Under the pieces are notes generated by a model. The model was not told the DNA's origin and ran no database searches. It was given only the letters and a program-made list of their open reading frames with translations. DNA of 64,000 bases. It comes from Rothia nasisuis. Its GTDB lineage: Bacteria; Actinomycetota; Actinomycetes; Actinomycetales; Micrococcaceae. Below are positions 26,727 through 35,551 of this stretch, piece after piece (position 1 is the first letter of the stretch; each line of letters starts with the position of its first letter). The position numbers and the translations under genes were made by a program. Where the stretch lies: the NCBI RefSeq assembly GCF_928381405.1, contig NZ_CAKMSB010000007.1:1-64000 (forward strand), in the 5' to 3' direction.

Positions 26727-27857
26727 ATGTCGCACACCATTCTTTTTCATTCCCTCACCCATCTCACCCCACATGCTCACCCCACCATCTGGGTTCTGAC
26801 GGCGGGCGAGCGTCTGCTGGCTATGGGTGAGGGCGAGAGTTGGAAGGAGCACGTCAGCGGCCCGCAGTTCTCGTCCGCGCAGGTACGCGATGCCAGCGGC
26901 TGGGTGCTGGCCCCGGGGCTGACCGACATCCACTGCCACGGTGGGGGCGGTACCGCTTTTGAGGACGCCCCCGATGTAGCTACCGCCCTGCGAGTGCACG
27001 GGCAGGCCGGCACCTCTGCCCTGGTGGCCTCTCTGGTATCTAACCCCCTCGGGCAGATGCAGGCCACGATGACCAGCCTGCTCCCCCTGCTGGACCAGCA
27101 GGAGCCGGGGCAGGCCACTCTTGTAGGTTTTCACGCTGAGGGGCCCTTTATATCCCCGGCCCATAAGGGGGCTCACGCCCTCGAGACCCTGAAACCCCCC
27201 ACCCCAGACGCTGTTGAGCTCCTTTGGGAGGCCTCCGAAGGCAGGCTTCTCCAGATTACTCTCGCCCCTGAGACCGACCCTGGTCTTGCCACCCTACAGC
27301 GTTGCGTAGAGCTGGGTATCACAGTAGCGGTAGGGCATACGGACGCCACCTACGAGCAGGCCAAGGCTGCCTTTGACGAGGGCGCTTCACTCTTGACTCA
27401 CGCTTTCAACGCCATGCGCCCCCTGCACCACCGCCAGCCCGGCCCGGTAGCCGCCGCCGCTGATAGCCCACACGTAACCCTCGAGCTCATTTGCGACGGG
27501 GTGCACGTACACGGCCCCATGGTACGGGCTGCCTTCGCACTGGCCCCCAGGCGGGTAGCCCTGGTAACTGACGCTATGGCGGCAGCTGGGTGTGCGGACG
27601 GCCCCTACCGGCTGGGTTCCCTAGCGGTAGAGGTGCAGAACTCTGTTGCCCGAATCAAGGGCACCGAGACAATTGCCGGGAGCACGCTCACTCTGGCACG
27701 GGCCCTTAAGCAGGCTGTTGCATTCGGGGTGCCCCTCGCAGAGGCGGCCCGGGCTGCTACCAGCGTCCCCGCCACTGCCCTTGGCCTAGCAGAACCCGCA
27801 CACAGCTACGCCCTGCTGGGGCCAGATGGCTCCCTCCAGGGCGTACTACGAGACTAA
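26727..27857 (+). CDS. nagA: N-acetylglucosamine-6-phosphate deacetylase
   Basis: The 376-residue amidohydrolase shows metal-site motifs TDIHCHGGGG, GFHAEGPFISPAHKGAH, VGHTDATYEQ, THAFNAM and VTDAMAAAG. It removes acetate from GlcNAc-6-phosphate, linking NanE to NagB. The start at 26727 (MSHTILFHSL) is chosen for its AAGGGA site; an in-frame ATG at 26676 lies inside the promoter gap. Confidence 0.92.
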   Translation: MSHTILFHSLTHLTPHAHPTIWVLTAGERLLAMGEGESWKEHVSGPQFSSAQVRDASGWVLAPGLTDIHCHGGGGTAFEDAPDVATALRVHGQAGTSALVASLVSNPLGQMQATMTSLLPLLDQQEPGQATLVGFHAEGPFISPAHKGAHALETLKPPTPDAVELLWEASEGRLLQITLAPETDPGLATLQRCVELGITVAVGHTDATYEQAKAAFDEGASLLTHAFNAMRPLHHRQPGPVAAAADSPHVTLELICDGVHVHGPMVRAAFALAPRRVALVTDAMAAAGCADGPYRLGSLAVEVQNSVARIKGTETIAGSTLTLARALKQAVAFGVPLAEAARAATSVPATALGLAEPAHSYALLGPDGSLQGVLRD

Positions 27858-27864
27858 CCCTTTA

Positions 27865-27961
27865 AGGGCTGAGACCTATTCACAAGGCTCCGCAGGCTCA
27901 CACTCGATGAAGCCCAGCGGCTTCACGGTGAGCCTGCTTCACCAACCCTTGTGACGAAGCC
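27865..27961. repeat. Dispersed palindromic repeat, copy D
   Basis: Ends are GAGACCTATTCACAAG and CTTGTGACGAAGCCT, with core CAGGCTCACACTCGATGAAG and AGCGGCTTC. It fills the gap between the converging nagA and acyl-CoA ligase genes and touches the ligase stop codon, so it may serve both as terminator. Confidence 0.6.
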
Positions 27962-29682
27962 TAGCTGTACTTGGCTTCTAGATTTTCGCGCACCTTGCGG
28001 CGCAGGGTCTTACCCAGCATGGAGCGGGGTAGCTCGTCAACCTCATAGTAATTCTTGGGCACCTTGTAGCGGGTCAGACGTTCGTAGCAGTGCTGTTTGA
28101 GCTCGCTGGGGTCGATGGCATGCCCGGCTGCGGGAATAATGGCGGCGGTGACTTTCTCGCCACCGGAGCCATCCGGCAAACCAACCACAGCGCAGTCATC
28201 AACAGAGTCGTGCTGCTTGAGCACGTTCTCAACTTCTGTGGGTGAAACGTTGAACCCGCCTGTAATAATGACTTCTTTGATACGGTCGACGATTTCGATG
28301 AAGTAGTCTGCGTCGAGGCGCACGATGTCGCCGGTACGGAGCCAGCTGCCCTCAAGCAGGGTTTTGCATGTGTCTTCGCTACGTTTCCAGTAGCCGCGCA
28401 TGACCTGGGGCCCACGCACCAGGAGCTCGCCCTCGTCCCCGTTGGGTACGTCTTCGAGTGTCTCGGGGTCAACGATGCGGATGTCGGTGGAGGGGAAAGG
28501 GACGCCAATGGCTCCCGCACGGCGGGTGGTGTTAAGCGGGTTACAGGAGACCAGCGGCGAGCATTCAGAGAGGCCGTAGCCTTCAACCAGCATGCCGCCG
28601 GTAGCTTCTTCCCATTCCGCAACGAGTTCAACGGGGAGGTGCATAGCGCCAGAGACGGCATAGCGGATGCCCCGTAGCGAGACCCCGCGCTGTTTCGCTT
28701 CAGCAAGAATGCGGCGGTAGACCGGGGGGACCGCAGGAATCAGGGTAGGGGTGGTTTTCTTCAGGGCTCTGAAAATCAGGTCCATATCGACCGTGGGGAA
28801 GAGCACCAGGCGGGCCTTGCAGACAGCTGAAATGGTCTGCCCCAGGGTCATGCCGTAGGCGTGAAAGAGGGGCAGCACGGCATAGATGACTTCGTCATCA
28901 CCGGGCTTAATCCACTCTTCGCCCATACGGCCGTTGGATTCGAGGTTGCGGTGAGTGAGCATGACGCCCTTGGGAAGGCCAGTGGTGCCCGAGGTGTACT
29001 GGAGCAGAGCCAAATCGTGGGCGGTAGGGCGGTGGTGGTTGGCGGCCAGGGGCTCATTTTTCATAAAGGAACGCCAGGGGGTTGTGCCTCGGGCGGTGCC
29101 TTCGAGCTTTTCACGGGAAGCCTTGAGACGGCCGATGGGCAGTTTGAGGGCCGCGCGCATCATCAAGGGCATTTCCTCAATCATGTTGACCGCATAAATA
29201 TCTTTAGGGCGAATATCGGCGGGCAGGGAGGTCACATTATCTGCAATCTTGTCCCACACGATGGCAGCCTTAGCCCGGTGATCTTCGAACATGTGACGCA
29301 GTTCAGCTGAAGTGTAGAGCGGGTTGTGCTCCACCACAATGCCCCCCAGGCGCAAAATGGCGTAGAAGGCAACGATGTGCTGGGGGCAGTTGGGGAGCAC
29401 AATGGCTACACGGTCGCCGTGCTGAATACCCGCCTTGCGGAGGCCCTCGGCAACGCGCAGAATCTGGTCGCCCAGCTCACCGTAGGTGGTGGTGGCGCCA
29501 AAAAATTCGAGGGCAACCTTATGCGGGGCTGTACGCACGGCTTCTGCCATGAGGTGAGACAGCGATGTCTCTGGAAGGTCAAGATCGACCGCGCTCTCAG
29601 GCCTGTAGTTCTTGGTCCAGGGGCGGTGGGCCAGCGGGAAGTCCGCGGAAATCTGTGAATTTTCAGCTGAAGACATACACAT
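27961..29682 (-). CDS. Long-chain fatty-acid-CoA ligase (AMP-forming)
   Basis: The 573-residue ANL-family enzyme has the P-loop YTSGTTGLPKGVMLTH, GYGLSECSP, WLRTGDIVRLD, DRIKEVIITGGFNVSP and the C-terminal catalytic lysine in SMLGKTLRRK. It activates a fatty acid to acyl-AMP and then acyl-CoA. Length and motifs fit the FadD group, chain length uncertain. ATGs at 29682 and 29676 are both possible starts; neither has a clear ribosome site. Confidence 0.88.
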   Translation of the reverse strand: MCMSSAENSQISADFPLAHRPWTKNYRPESAVDLDLPETSLSHLMAEAVRTAPHKVALEFFGATTTYGELGDQILRVAEGLRKAGIQHGDRVAIVLPNCPQHIVAFYAILRLGGIVVEHNPLYTSAELRHMFEDHRAKAAIVWDKIADNVTSLPADIRPKDIYAVNMIEEMPLMMRAALKLPIGRLKASREKLEGTARGTTPWRSFMKNEPLAANHHRPTAHDLALLQYTSGTTGLPKGVMLTHRNLESNGRMGEEWIKPGDDEVIYAVLPLFHAYGMTLGQTISAVCKARLVLFPTVDMDLIFRALKKTTPTLIPAVPPVYRRILAEAKQRGVSLRGIRYAVSGAMHLPVELVAEWEEATGGMLVEGYGLSECSPLVSCNPLNTTRRAGAIGVPFPSTDIRIVDPETLEDVPNGDEGELLVRGPQVMRGYWKRSEDTCKTLLEGSWLRTGDIVRLDADYFIEIVDRIKEVIITGGFNVSPTEVENVLKQHDSVDDCAVVGLPDGSGGEKVTAAIIPAAGHAIDPSELKQHCYERLTRYKVPKNYYEVDELPRSMLGKTLRRKVRENLEAKYS

Positions 29683-29723
29683 GATTGTGCCACAGCGGGC
29701 TCGTTGCTGACATACTGATAGGT

Positions 29724-29876
29724 ATGGCTCGACGTAGAAATAACGATATTACTCCCGAGGAATTCCGCGCCCTCATGCGCGAAATCAATAAGCGCCTGAT
29801 TATTGCTGGCCTGATTGTGATTGGGTTTGGTTTAGGCGTCATCGGTCTCATGCAGCTTCTTTACGGGGGTATGTAG
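29724..29876 (+). CDS. Small single-span membrane protein
   Basis: The 49-residue peptide (MARRRNNDITPEEFRALMRE...) has a basic start, an amphipathic helix and one membrane helix at about 24-46. CATACT lies 7 bases before the ATG, suggesting leaderless translation, and the next gene begins 2 bases after its stop. I do not recognise a family. It is the first gene of a unit with the acetyltransferase. Confidence 0.65.
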   Translation: MARRRNNDITPEEFRALMREINKRLIIAGLIVIGFGLGVIGLMQLLYGGM

Positions 29877-29878
29877 CT

Positions 29879-30520
29879 ATGACCAGCTGGGAGCAGCTAC
29901 GCGCTGGCAAGAGCGTGTTTGATCAGATGACGGCAGGCTACGCTTACAGGCCAGATGCCGAGTGCGCTGATACCCACTACCGGGTGGTCGCTCTCGTTGA
30001 GGAATACACGCGTCTGTATCGGGCCCGTGACCCGCGCTTTTCCCAGGTGCTGGCGCGCATGGTGGGCTCCCTGGGTGAGGGCTCTGTGATTCGCCCGTCG
30101 GTTGATTTCGATTACGGGGTCAATACCCACATTGGGGCAGGCTGCTTCTTCAATTTTGGGTGCGTTTTTTTGGACGTTGCCCCCATCCGCTTTGGCGACG
30201 GGGTATTGGTTGGCCCTCACGTCCAGTTCCTCACGCCCACGCACCCGTTGAACCCGGTGGACCGCGCTGACCTGTGGGAAGGCGGTCTCCCTATTACTGT
30301 GGGCGATAACGTGTGGATTGGCGGCGGCGCTATTCTCTGCCCCGGCGTGACGGTGGGCGAGAACGCCGTGATTGGAGCCGGTGCTGTAGTCACTGGGAGC
30401 ATCCCCGCCAACGCGGTTGCGGTGGGCAACCCGGCTCGCGTCATCAAGTACGTCAGCGCGGACGAGCGCCCCACTGATTCCGCCCACCAGTACAGTGCCC
30501 AGGCTCTGGGGCTGGGGTAG
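29879..30520 (+). CDS. Maltose/galactoside O-acetyltransferase-like enzyme (left-handed beta helix)
   Basis: The 213-residue protein shows hexapeptide repeats ending in GDNVWIGGGAILCPGVTVGE and a final AVGNPARVIK, with TPTHPLNP supplying the usual catalytic histidine. It belongs to the MAT/GAT group (Maa, LacA) that moves acetyl from acetyl-CoA to a sugar hydroxyl. The natural acceptor is unknown. It follows the 49-residue membrane protein by 2 bases. Confidence 0.87.
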   Translation: MTSWEQLRAGKSVFDQMTAGYAYRPDAECADTHYRVVALVEEYTRLYRARDPRFSQVLARMVGSLGEGSVIRPSVDFDYGVNTHIGAGCFFNFGCVFLDVAPIRFGDGVLVGPHVQFLTPTHPLNPVDRADLWEGGLPITVGDNVWIGGGAILCPGVTVGENAVIGAGAVVTGSIPANAVAVGNPARVIKYVSADERPTDSAHQYSAQALGLG

Positions 30521-30575
30521 GGCGCGGGTCTGGGTTAGGCTTGTAGTTCTATGAAGCTTGAGTTGAGGGGAATCG

Positions 30576-31457
30576 ATGACCGACTCTAACCCTGGCCGTA
30601 ACGGTCAGAACCGTTCAGACCACCAGGATTTTGAGGACTGGGACGCCGTCTTTGAAGACTCCGATCCCACTCGTGTACTCAATCCGCGCGCAGAGCAGTG
30701 GTCAGCTGCCGATCCGGCTACCCAGCAATCACGGGTGGCTACACACAGCGGCGCTGACCTTTCGGCCACGCGCTACGGGCAGGCTCCGTCCGGGTTCCCC
30801 GGTTCAGCAGGGCCAACAACCCCGGCTGCTCCCCTGCCAGCAGTTCCTCCTGCCCCGCAGGCAGCGCCCGCACAGATAAACCCGGCAGCATTGTTCCCTG
30901 ACCCCCCTCTCAACGTGCGCGCAAGCCAGGCACGGGTACAGTTCCTGCCGGCTTTGAGCGGTGCGCTGGTGGCAGCCGCTGTGATTGCCGGGACGCTGGC
31001 AACCACCCGCTTCATCTTGACCTCGATGGGAGCGGCCGTCTACCCGGGCCCCACCGAAGCTGTACTAGCTGTAACGGCTACATCAACCCAGCTGGCAGCC
31101 CTGCCCTGGACTATCACCACCGCCCTGGCTCTTCTGCTGGGCTATGCTCTGGCAGGCTACACCGCCACACGCATGACCGCTCTGGCACCCGGCAAACAGG
31201 CTTTAGGAGTGGTTGCGGTGAGTGCCTTTGGCGCACTTCTGGCAACCCTGCTTACCTGGGCCACCTCATCGGCGGACGTTCCGCTCAGACCCGGTTTCGC
31301 CCTGCAGCCCCTGGTCGGCCCCGACCCGGTTTTCGGCACCCTCACCACCTTAGCTACGGGCGTCCTCGCCCTGCTCGGCGCCCTCCTAGGTGCCAGTGCA
31401 GGCACCCGTTACCACAAACGTCTGGGGCCCATTTCATACGCTGGTGCCGGACGCTGA
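30576..31457 (+). CDS. Membrane protein with disordered N-terminus, unknown function
   Basis: Of 293 residues, the first ~120 are polar and Pro/Ala-rich, with an acidic patch (EDWDAVFEDSDPTRVLNP). Four membrane helices follow at about 127-150, 170-197, 207-232 and 250-272. GAGGGG lies before the ATG. No named family recognised. The long cytoplasmic tail suggests contact with soluble partners, but nothing more can be said. Confidence 0.75.
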   Translation: MTDSNPGRNGQNRSDHQDFEDWDAVFEDSDPTRVLNPRAEQWSAADPATQQSRVATHSGADLSATRYGQAPSGFPGSAGPTTPAAPLPAVPPAPQAAPAQINPAALFPDPPLNVRASQARVQFLPALSGALVAAAVIAGTLATTRFILTSMGAAVYPGPTEAVLAVTATSTQLAALPWTITTALALLLGYALAGYTATRMTALAPGKQALGVVAVSAFGALLATLLTWATSSADVPLRPGFALQPLVGPDPVFGTLTTLATGVLALLGALLGASAGTRYHKRLGPISYAGAGR

Positions 31458-31640
31458 CCGCCGGGCGCTCTAGTGCGGGCCCGGTAAAACTCCGTTGCAG
31501 CCCACGAACCGCCCTCTTTGCCTGTAAAATATTTTCATAAGAAAAAATGTAATCTGCTCCGCACGCAAACATCAGGTGGAGCAACCAGCTCAGTAGCCAC
31601 CCACAGCGGTGGCACCGGCACACGAGGTAAGTTAAAGATT

Positions 31641-32354
31641 ATGACCGTAGTACGTGTAGGAATCGTTGATGACCACGAAGTTGTACGCGAAGGCATGCGC
31701 GCAGTCGCAGCCGGAGCCAGCGAAATCGAACTGGTCGCAGCGGCACCCACCGCAGCAGATTTGCTTGTGGCGCTCGGCCGTAGCCTGACAGACCCGTCAT
31801 CTGCTGACCTAGGCAAGCTCAAGCGTGATTGCGACGTTGTACTCCTTGACCTCTCACTGCAAGACAAGTCTCGCCCTTCAGAAAACGTCGATATTCTGCA
31901 GCGGGCAGGCATTAAGGTGCTGATTTTCAGCGTCGGCGAGAACCCGGCGCTGATTCGTGAAGCCCTGAGGGCAGGCGCTCTGGGCCTGGTGCGCAAGTCA
32001 GAGCCCCTCGAACATGCCCTGGCTGAAGCTAAGAACATCGCAGAAGGTAAAGCTGTGGTCACTAAAGAACTAGCCGCAGCAATTGACGGTGACCACGAGT
32101 TCTCGCGCGCCAACCTCTCACCCCGTGAGCAGGAGACCTTGCGCCTCTACGCCTCTGGCTTCGCCCAGGTACAGGTGGCGCGCCGTATGGGCATCAAGCA
32201 GTCAGCGGTGAAAACCAATATTGACCGTATCCGTGAAAAGTATGCCCGTGTTGGGCGCCCGGCTCCCACCAAAATTGATTTACGCATCCGCGCTATCGAA
32301 GACGGCCTGGTTGACTCTATGGAAGATACCTCCACCGCAGACCGCAACATCTAG
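31641..32354 (+). CDS. LuxR/NarL-family response regulator
   Basis: The 237-residue protein has a receiver domain with acidic pair D10-D11, phospho-acceptor Asp70 (VVLLDLSLQ) and a lysine in VRKSEP, then a LuxR-type helix-turn-helix (LSPREQETLRLYASGFAQ, about 155-215). I start at the ATG at 31641 (MTVVRVGIVDDHE); the in-frame region upstream lacks receiver features. It is followed by a histidine kinase and a degenerate sensor in one operon. Target genes unknown. Confidence 0.88.
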   Translation: MTVVRVGIVDDHEVVREGMRAVAAGASEIELVAAAPTAADLLVALGRSLTDPSSADLGKLKRDCDVVLLDLSLQDKSRPSENVDILQRAGIKVLIFSVGENPALIREALRAGALGLVRKSEPLEHALAEAKNIAEGKAVVTKELAAAIDGDHEFSRANLSPREQETLRLYASGFAQVQVARRMGIKQSAVKTNIDRIREKYARVGRPAPTKIDLRIRAIEDGLVDSMEDTSTADRNI

Positions 32355-32386
32355 TACTTCCCCCACCGCCCCAAAGGATTCACACT

Positions 32387-33733
32387 CTGTCTACCACCTT
32401 CGGCGGCGCCTCACGAGACCTTGCCAATGCGCTCCAACCCTCCCGCGCCGACCGCATCCGCTCCTTCTCTTTCAAGTCGCTTGCCCTCACTACTGGGCAG
32501 CAGCGGCTCATGGGCCCCAGCTCATTTGGGCTCTACTGCAACCTTGAGATTATCTACGCTCTCCTTGCAGTAGGCCTGCTCTTTCAGGCGTTAGCCAACA
32601 TTTCAGAGACTCCTGGCGGTGATTCCGGCTGGTACCTGACCCTCGTTCCCCTGCTGGTGGCCCATGCCGCCCTACTGATGTTTAACGGGGTGCGCAAAGA
32701 GGTCTCATCCAAGGTGGTCAGCTTTATGCTGGTCATTGCCTACGGCTCCTACATCCTCTGGCCCTTCAGCGCAGGTGCCCAGCACTCTGCCATACCTTGG
32801 TCCTGGCTCTTTGGCATCTACGCTATGCTCGTGCCGGTTTTTGAAGAGTCCCCACGCGATAGCATTCTGCACTTTTTTATTTTTCCGGCCTTACTGACTG
32901 CCAGCTCTGTGTCTGCCCACTTAATCACCGGTGTGGATCTTAACCCCACGGAGCTCCTTTTTCGCGTAGCCTATCTGGCCTTCTGTTGCGCCCTGCTGGC
33001 GGGTCTTGCCCGCTTCGCCCTCAACGCTGTACGTGAGTCAGATAAAACCTACTATGAGACCCTCTCAGCCCAGCTCTTACTCAGCCGTTCCCAGGACTAT
33101 GCAAAGGAGCTCCAGGAGTTCGACAAACTTGTCCATGACAATGTCATGGCTGCTCTGCTCGATGCCAGTCGCAACCCAGGAGAGCTCCCCCAACGCACCC
33201 GTTTACTGGCCCGCCGCGCAATCAGCGTCCTCGAAGAAGAGGGACTCAAGATCCAGCCCCAGCGCCCCATCACCTTTCAGGCACTCACAGAGCAGGTTGC
33301 CGAGGGCATAGAGCCCTGGAATCAGCGCCTCCGCTTTGTCTCTGATTCCATCGATAAGTACCCGCAGGCCAGCCCTGACTCCACCCTCCCCTACACTGCG
33401 GCGAGGGCCTTCACCCACGCCGTCACAGAGGCCGTTTCTAACTCGGCCCGTCACTCGGGCACCCGCACCACACAAATCTCGATTCGCACCGAGATGCGTA
33501 GGCCCTTTAGGTCTACTCGCTCCGACGAGGTGCGCCCCTATATTTTCTGTACCATCTCAGACCGCGGCCAGGGCTTCTCTGTCAGCGACATCGACCGCCG
33601 GCGCTTGGGTGTGCGCGTCTCTATGATTCGCTCCATGAAGGAGGCCGGGGGCATGGTAACCATCACTTCGATGCCAGAGAGGGGAACCACGGTCGTGGTT
33701 CAGTGGCCCCACGAGGAACCTAATGCTGGTTAA
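32387..33733 (+). CDS. Sensor histidine kinase; probable CTG start
   Basis: The C-terminal half holds an H-box-like LVHDNVMAALLDA (phospho-His at 33134-33136), an N-box EAVSNSARHSGT and a G-box DRGQGFSV...LGVRVSMI, as in NarL-type kinases. Five or six membrane helices precede it. The first in-frame ATG is at 32510 (407 residues) but has no ribosome site. A CTG at 32387 lies 8 bases after AAAGGA and opens a 41-residue extension with normal codon use, so I prefer it (448 residues). The conservative start is 32510. Operon with the response regulator upstream and the sensor-like gene downstream. Confidence 0.8.
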   Translation: MSTTFGGASRDLANALQPSRADRIRSFSFKSLALTTGQQRLMGPSSFGLYCNLEIIYALLAVGLLFQALANISETPGGDSGWYLTLVPLLVAHAALLMFNGVRKEVSSKVVSFMLVIAYGSYILWPFSAGAQHSAIPWSWLFGIYAMLVPVFEESPRDSILHFFIFPALLTASSVSAHLITGVDLNPTELLFRVAYLAFCCALLAGLARFALNAVRESDKTYYETLSAQLLLSRSQDYAKELQEFDKLVHDNVMAALLDASRNPGELPQRTRLLARRAISVLEEEGLKIQPQRPITFQALTEQVAEGIEPWNQRLRFVSDSIDKYPQASPDSTLPYTAARAFTHAVTEAVSNSARHSGTRTTQISIRTEMRRPFRSTRSDEVRPYIFCTISDRGQGFSVSDIDRRRLGVRVSMIRSMKEAGGMVTITSMPERGTTVVVQWPHEEPNAG

Positions 33734-34739
33734 GTACTACCGTTCCCGGCTGCTCACCCTGATTCTGACCACCGTCACCCTACTGATTACGGGGTCTTTC
33801 ATTTTCTGGTACAGCCACTACACCACCCCCCGTGCACCGCACTGGGCGATTGTGCTCACCTTTTACGCGCTGGCGGCCCTGCCGGTCTACCTGCCCACTA
33901 AACGTCTGGCTCTGCCTGACGTCATGATGCCGATTATCCTGGTATTGGCCCTCAACTCGGTAGAGACCACCCTGAGCGCTATCAGTCATTCCGTTGTTTT
34001 CTCGAACCTGTCTTGGCCGCTCATGGCCTACACCTTGCTCGCGGCCGGTCTGATGTTGCGCCGCCATACCGTTTTTGCCTGGCTCTTTTTTGCCGGTTTT
34101 ACCGTGTTGGTGCTGAGCTGGCACACTAACTACTTCGACACCCGTTTGGTGCTATCAACAGAGTTCGCGGTACCCTTCCTTGTCATGATTGTGAGCATGG
34201 TGGTGCCGAAACAGATCGAGCAGGCTGTGGCGAAAACCCGGCAGGCGCGCGGTATGCGTATTATCGCGGACGCTGGTAGCGCTGAAGAGACAGGTATGGG
34301 GGCTATTGCCACTCAGCGTGTACAAGAGGTACGCACCCTCACCGAGGACATGCTCTACCGCATCGCTTACAACGAGTCACCGGTGACCCGTAGCGAGATG
34401 GACGAGTTCCGCTTCACTGAGGCCCAGCTACGCGATACGATCCGTGGCCGCTACATAGTGAACAGAGAGATACTGGATGCGGCCTGGCGGGCCCGCCAGC
34501 GCGGTGTTAAGGTCGATATTTTGGACGAGCGCGGCTCAGCCTTACCTGCCCGTGTAGCGGTTACACTCACCCAATGCGCCGTGGATTTGTTCGATAAGGC
34601 TTCGGGCGGCACCATCACTGTGCGAGCCTTCCCCGCTGACGATCTGACCGCTGTGATGCTGGTTCATGACGGTAATTCTGAGGACGCGGAACCCAGTGCC
34701 ATTGAGATCTCACAGACCGGTGCTGTGGAGCGGATATAG
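33723..34739 (+). CDS. Degenerate sensor-kinase-like membrane protein
   Basis: The 338-residue protein has about six membrane helices in residues 1-165, a helical linker, and a C-terminal part laid out like a kinase ATPase region, but I can find neither a phospho-accepting histidine box nor N- or G-boxes. Its start overlaps the kinase end by 11 bases, so the three genes are translated together. I infer a signalling accessory that may bind or modulate the kinase rather than a kinase itself. Confidence 0.7.
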   Translation: MLVKYYRSRLLTLILTTVTLLITGSFIFWYSHYTTPRAPHWAIVLTFYALAALPVYLPTKRLALPDVMMPIILVLALNSVETTLSAISHSVVFSNLSWPLMAYTLLAAGLMLRRHTVFAWLFFAGFTVLVLSWHTNYFDTRLVLSTEFAVPFLVMIVSMVVPKQIEQAVAKTRQARGMRIIADAGSAEETGMGAIATQRVQEVRTLTEDMLYRIAYNESPVTRSEMDEFRFTEAQLRDTIRGRYIVNREILDAAWRARQRGVKVDILDERGSALPARVAVTLTQCAVDLFDKASGGTITVRAFPADDLTAVMLVHDGNSEDAEPSAIEISQTGAVERI

Positions 34740-35090
34740 CCCTTCTAGCAGGGGTAGTTCGTTTTTCCTAGCCTGTGTTTGTAGGCGGTTTAAGGGGAAG
34801 ACCTCGGGGCACCTGCGAGGACGTTAACCCAAGCGTGGCCCCATATGAGGACATACAAAGCGAGGGAATCTAACTACTATTTTAAATAGCTTGAGAGCTT
34901 CTTGAAGGCTGAGTCGGGGGACTTGGCTTTCTGGTGACGTTGGGGGACTGACCCAGAAGAACAAAAGAAGTCTTTCAAGTGCATAAGGTAACCTACGGAA
35001 CTTGAACCCGCTTGGCCCATAGCCTAGTGATTCGGATTTCTTGGGGGAGACAATTCGGAAATTTTGCTCCAGGTTCCGCACCTTGGCGTT

Positions 35091-35131
35091 GTGAGGCTCC
35101 CACCTTAACGGGTGGGGGCCTCACTTTCGTT
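35091..35131 (+). terminator. Terminator-like hairpin without an upstream gene
   Basis: GTGAGGC and CCCACC blocks (35091-35104) pair with 35111-35124 around a 6-base loop, with one T-G pair in the stem, followed by TTTCGTT. It would end a plus-strand transcript, yet no coding gene lies just upstream. Confidence 0.6.
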
Positions 35132-35196
35132 CGCACTGACACCACGGGTTCTGATTCATCGTTTTTTGAGCCCAGGTCAACCAGTAAGGTTACACG

Positions 35197-35233
35197 CTGA
35201 GGCCCGGCCACTCTGTGAGTGGCCGGGCCTCAG
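35197..35233. terminator. Perfect 17-bp hairpin
   Basis: CTGAGGCCCGGCCACTC (35197-35213) pairs perfectly with 35217-35233 around TGT. No clear T-run follows. It may be a terminator of the I-shaped actinobacterial type or an RNA stability element. Confidence 0.6.
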
Positions 35234-35376
35234 TCTCGTATGGCCTCAGTGTTGCCAGGGCGGACTAGAGCCATGGGTCAGGGATTGTGAGGCTTAGGTT
35301 ATAGGCAGAAAAGTGTGTCCCACCCCGGGCGCGTCACCACCCACGATTTCTGATTCGCTACGCGAAAATCATTGTT

Positions 35377-35428
35377 CATCACCTTGCCAAGGTGGATGTC
35401 GCGAGTTCACATCTCGTCAACCGCTCCA
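35377..35428 (+). pseudogene. 3' fragment of tRNA-Gly(GCC)
   Basis: The stretch contains an anticodon arm CACCTTGCCAAGGTG with anticodon GCC, a T-arm GCGAGTTCACATCTCGT and the 3' end CAACCGCTCCA. The 5' acceptor strand (expected GCGGTTG) and D-arm are absent upstream. The T-loop has C where the universal A58 should be, so it is not a working tRNA. A terminator hairpin (35434-35457, GCCCCGG/CCGGGGC) follows directly, as behind real tRNAs. Such 3' fragments are left by site-specific integration or partial duplication. Confidence 0.7.
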
Positions 35429-35433
35429 CGTAA

Positions 35434-35461
35434 GCCCCGGCTCAATTGAACCGGGGCATTT
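35434..35461 (+). terminator. Terminator behind the tRNA-Gly fragment
   Basis: GCCCCGG (35434-35440) and CCGGGGC (35451-35457) with the loop CTCAATTGAA, followed by ATTTG. Confidence 0.65.
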
Positions 35462-35551
35462 GTGTTCTGTCATTGCGTATGTGTCAGCCGTGAGCGGATG
35501 AGGGGTGTGGGAGTAAGCCAAACGGGGCATTCCTATGACTGCTTTCTCGGT

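Noticed and set aside
34824-35081. Minus-strand ORF of 85 codons in the one-kilobase gap
   Set aside because: No ribosome site, no third-position GC bias and no recognisable motif.
35017-35096. A tRNA-like stretch with CATAGCCTAGTG and CCAGGTTCCGCACC
   Set aside because: Acceptor strands do not pair, the T-stem is mismatched and no anticodon arm forms.
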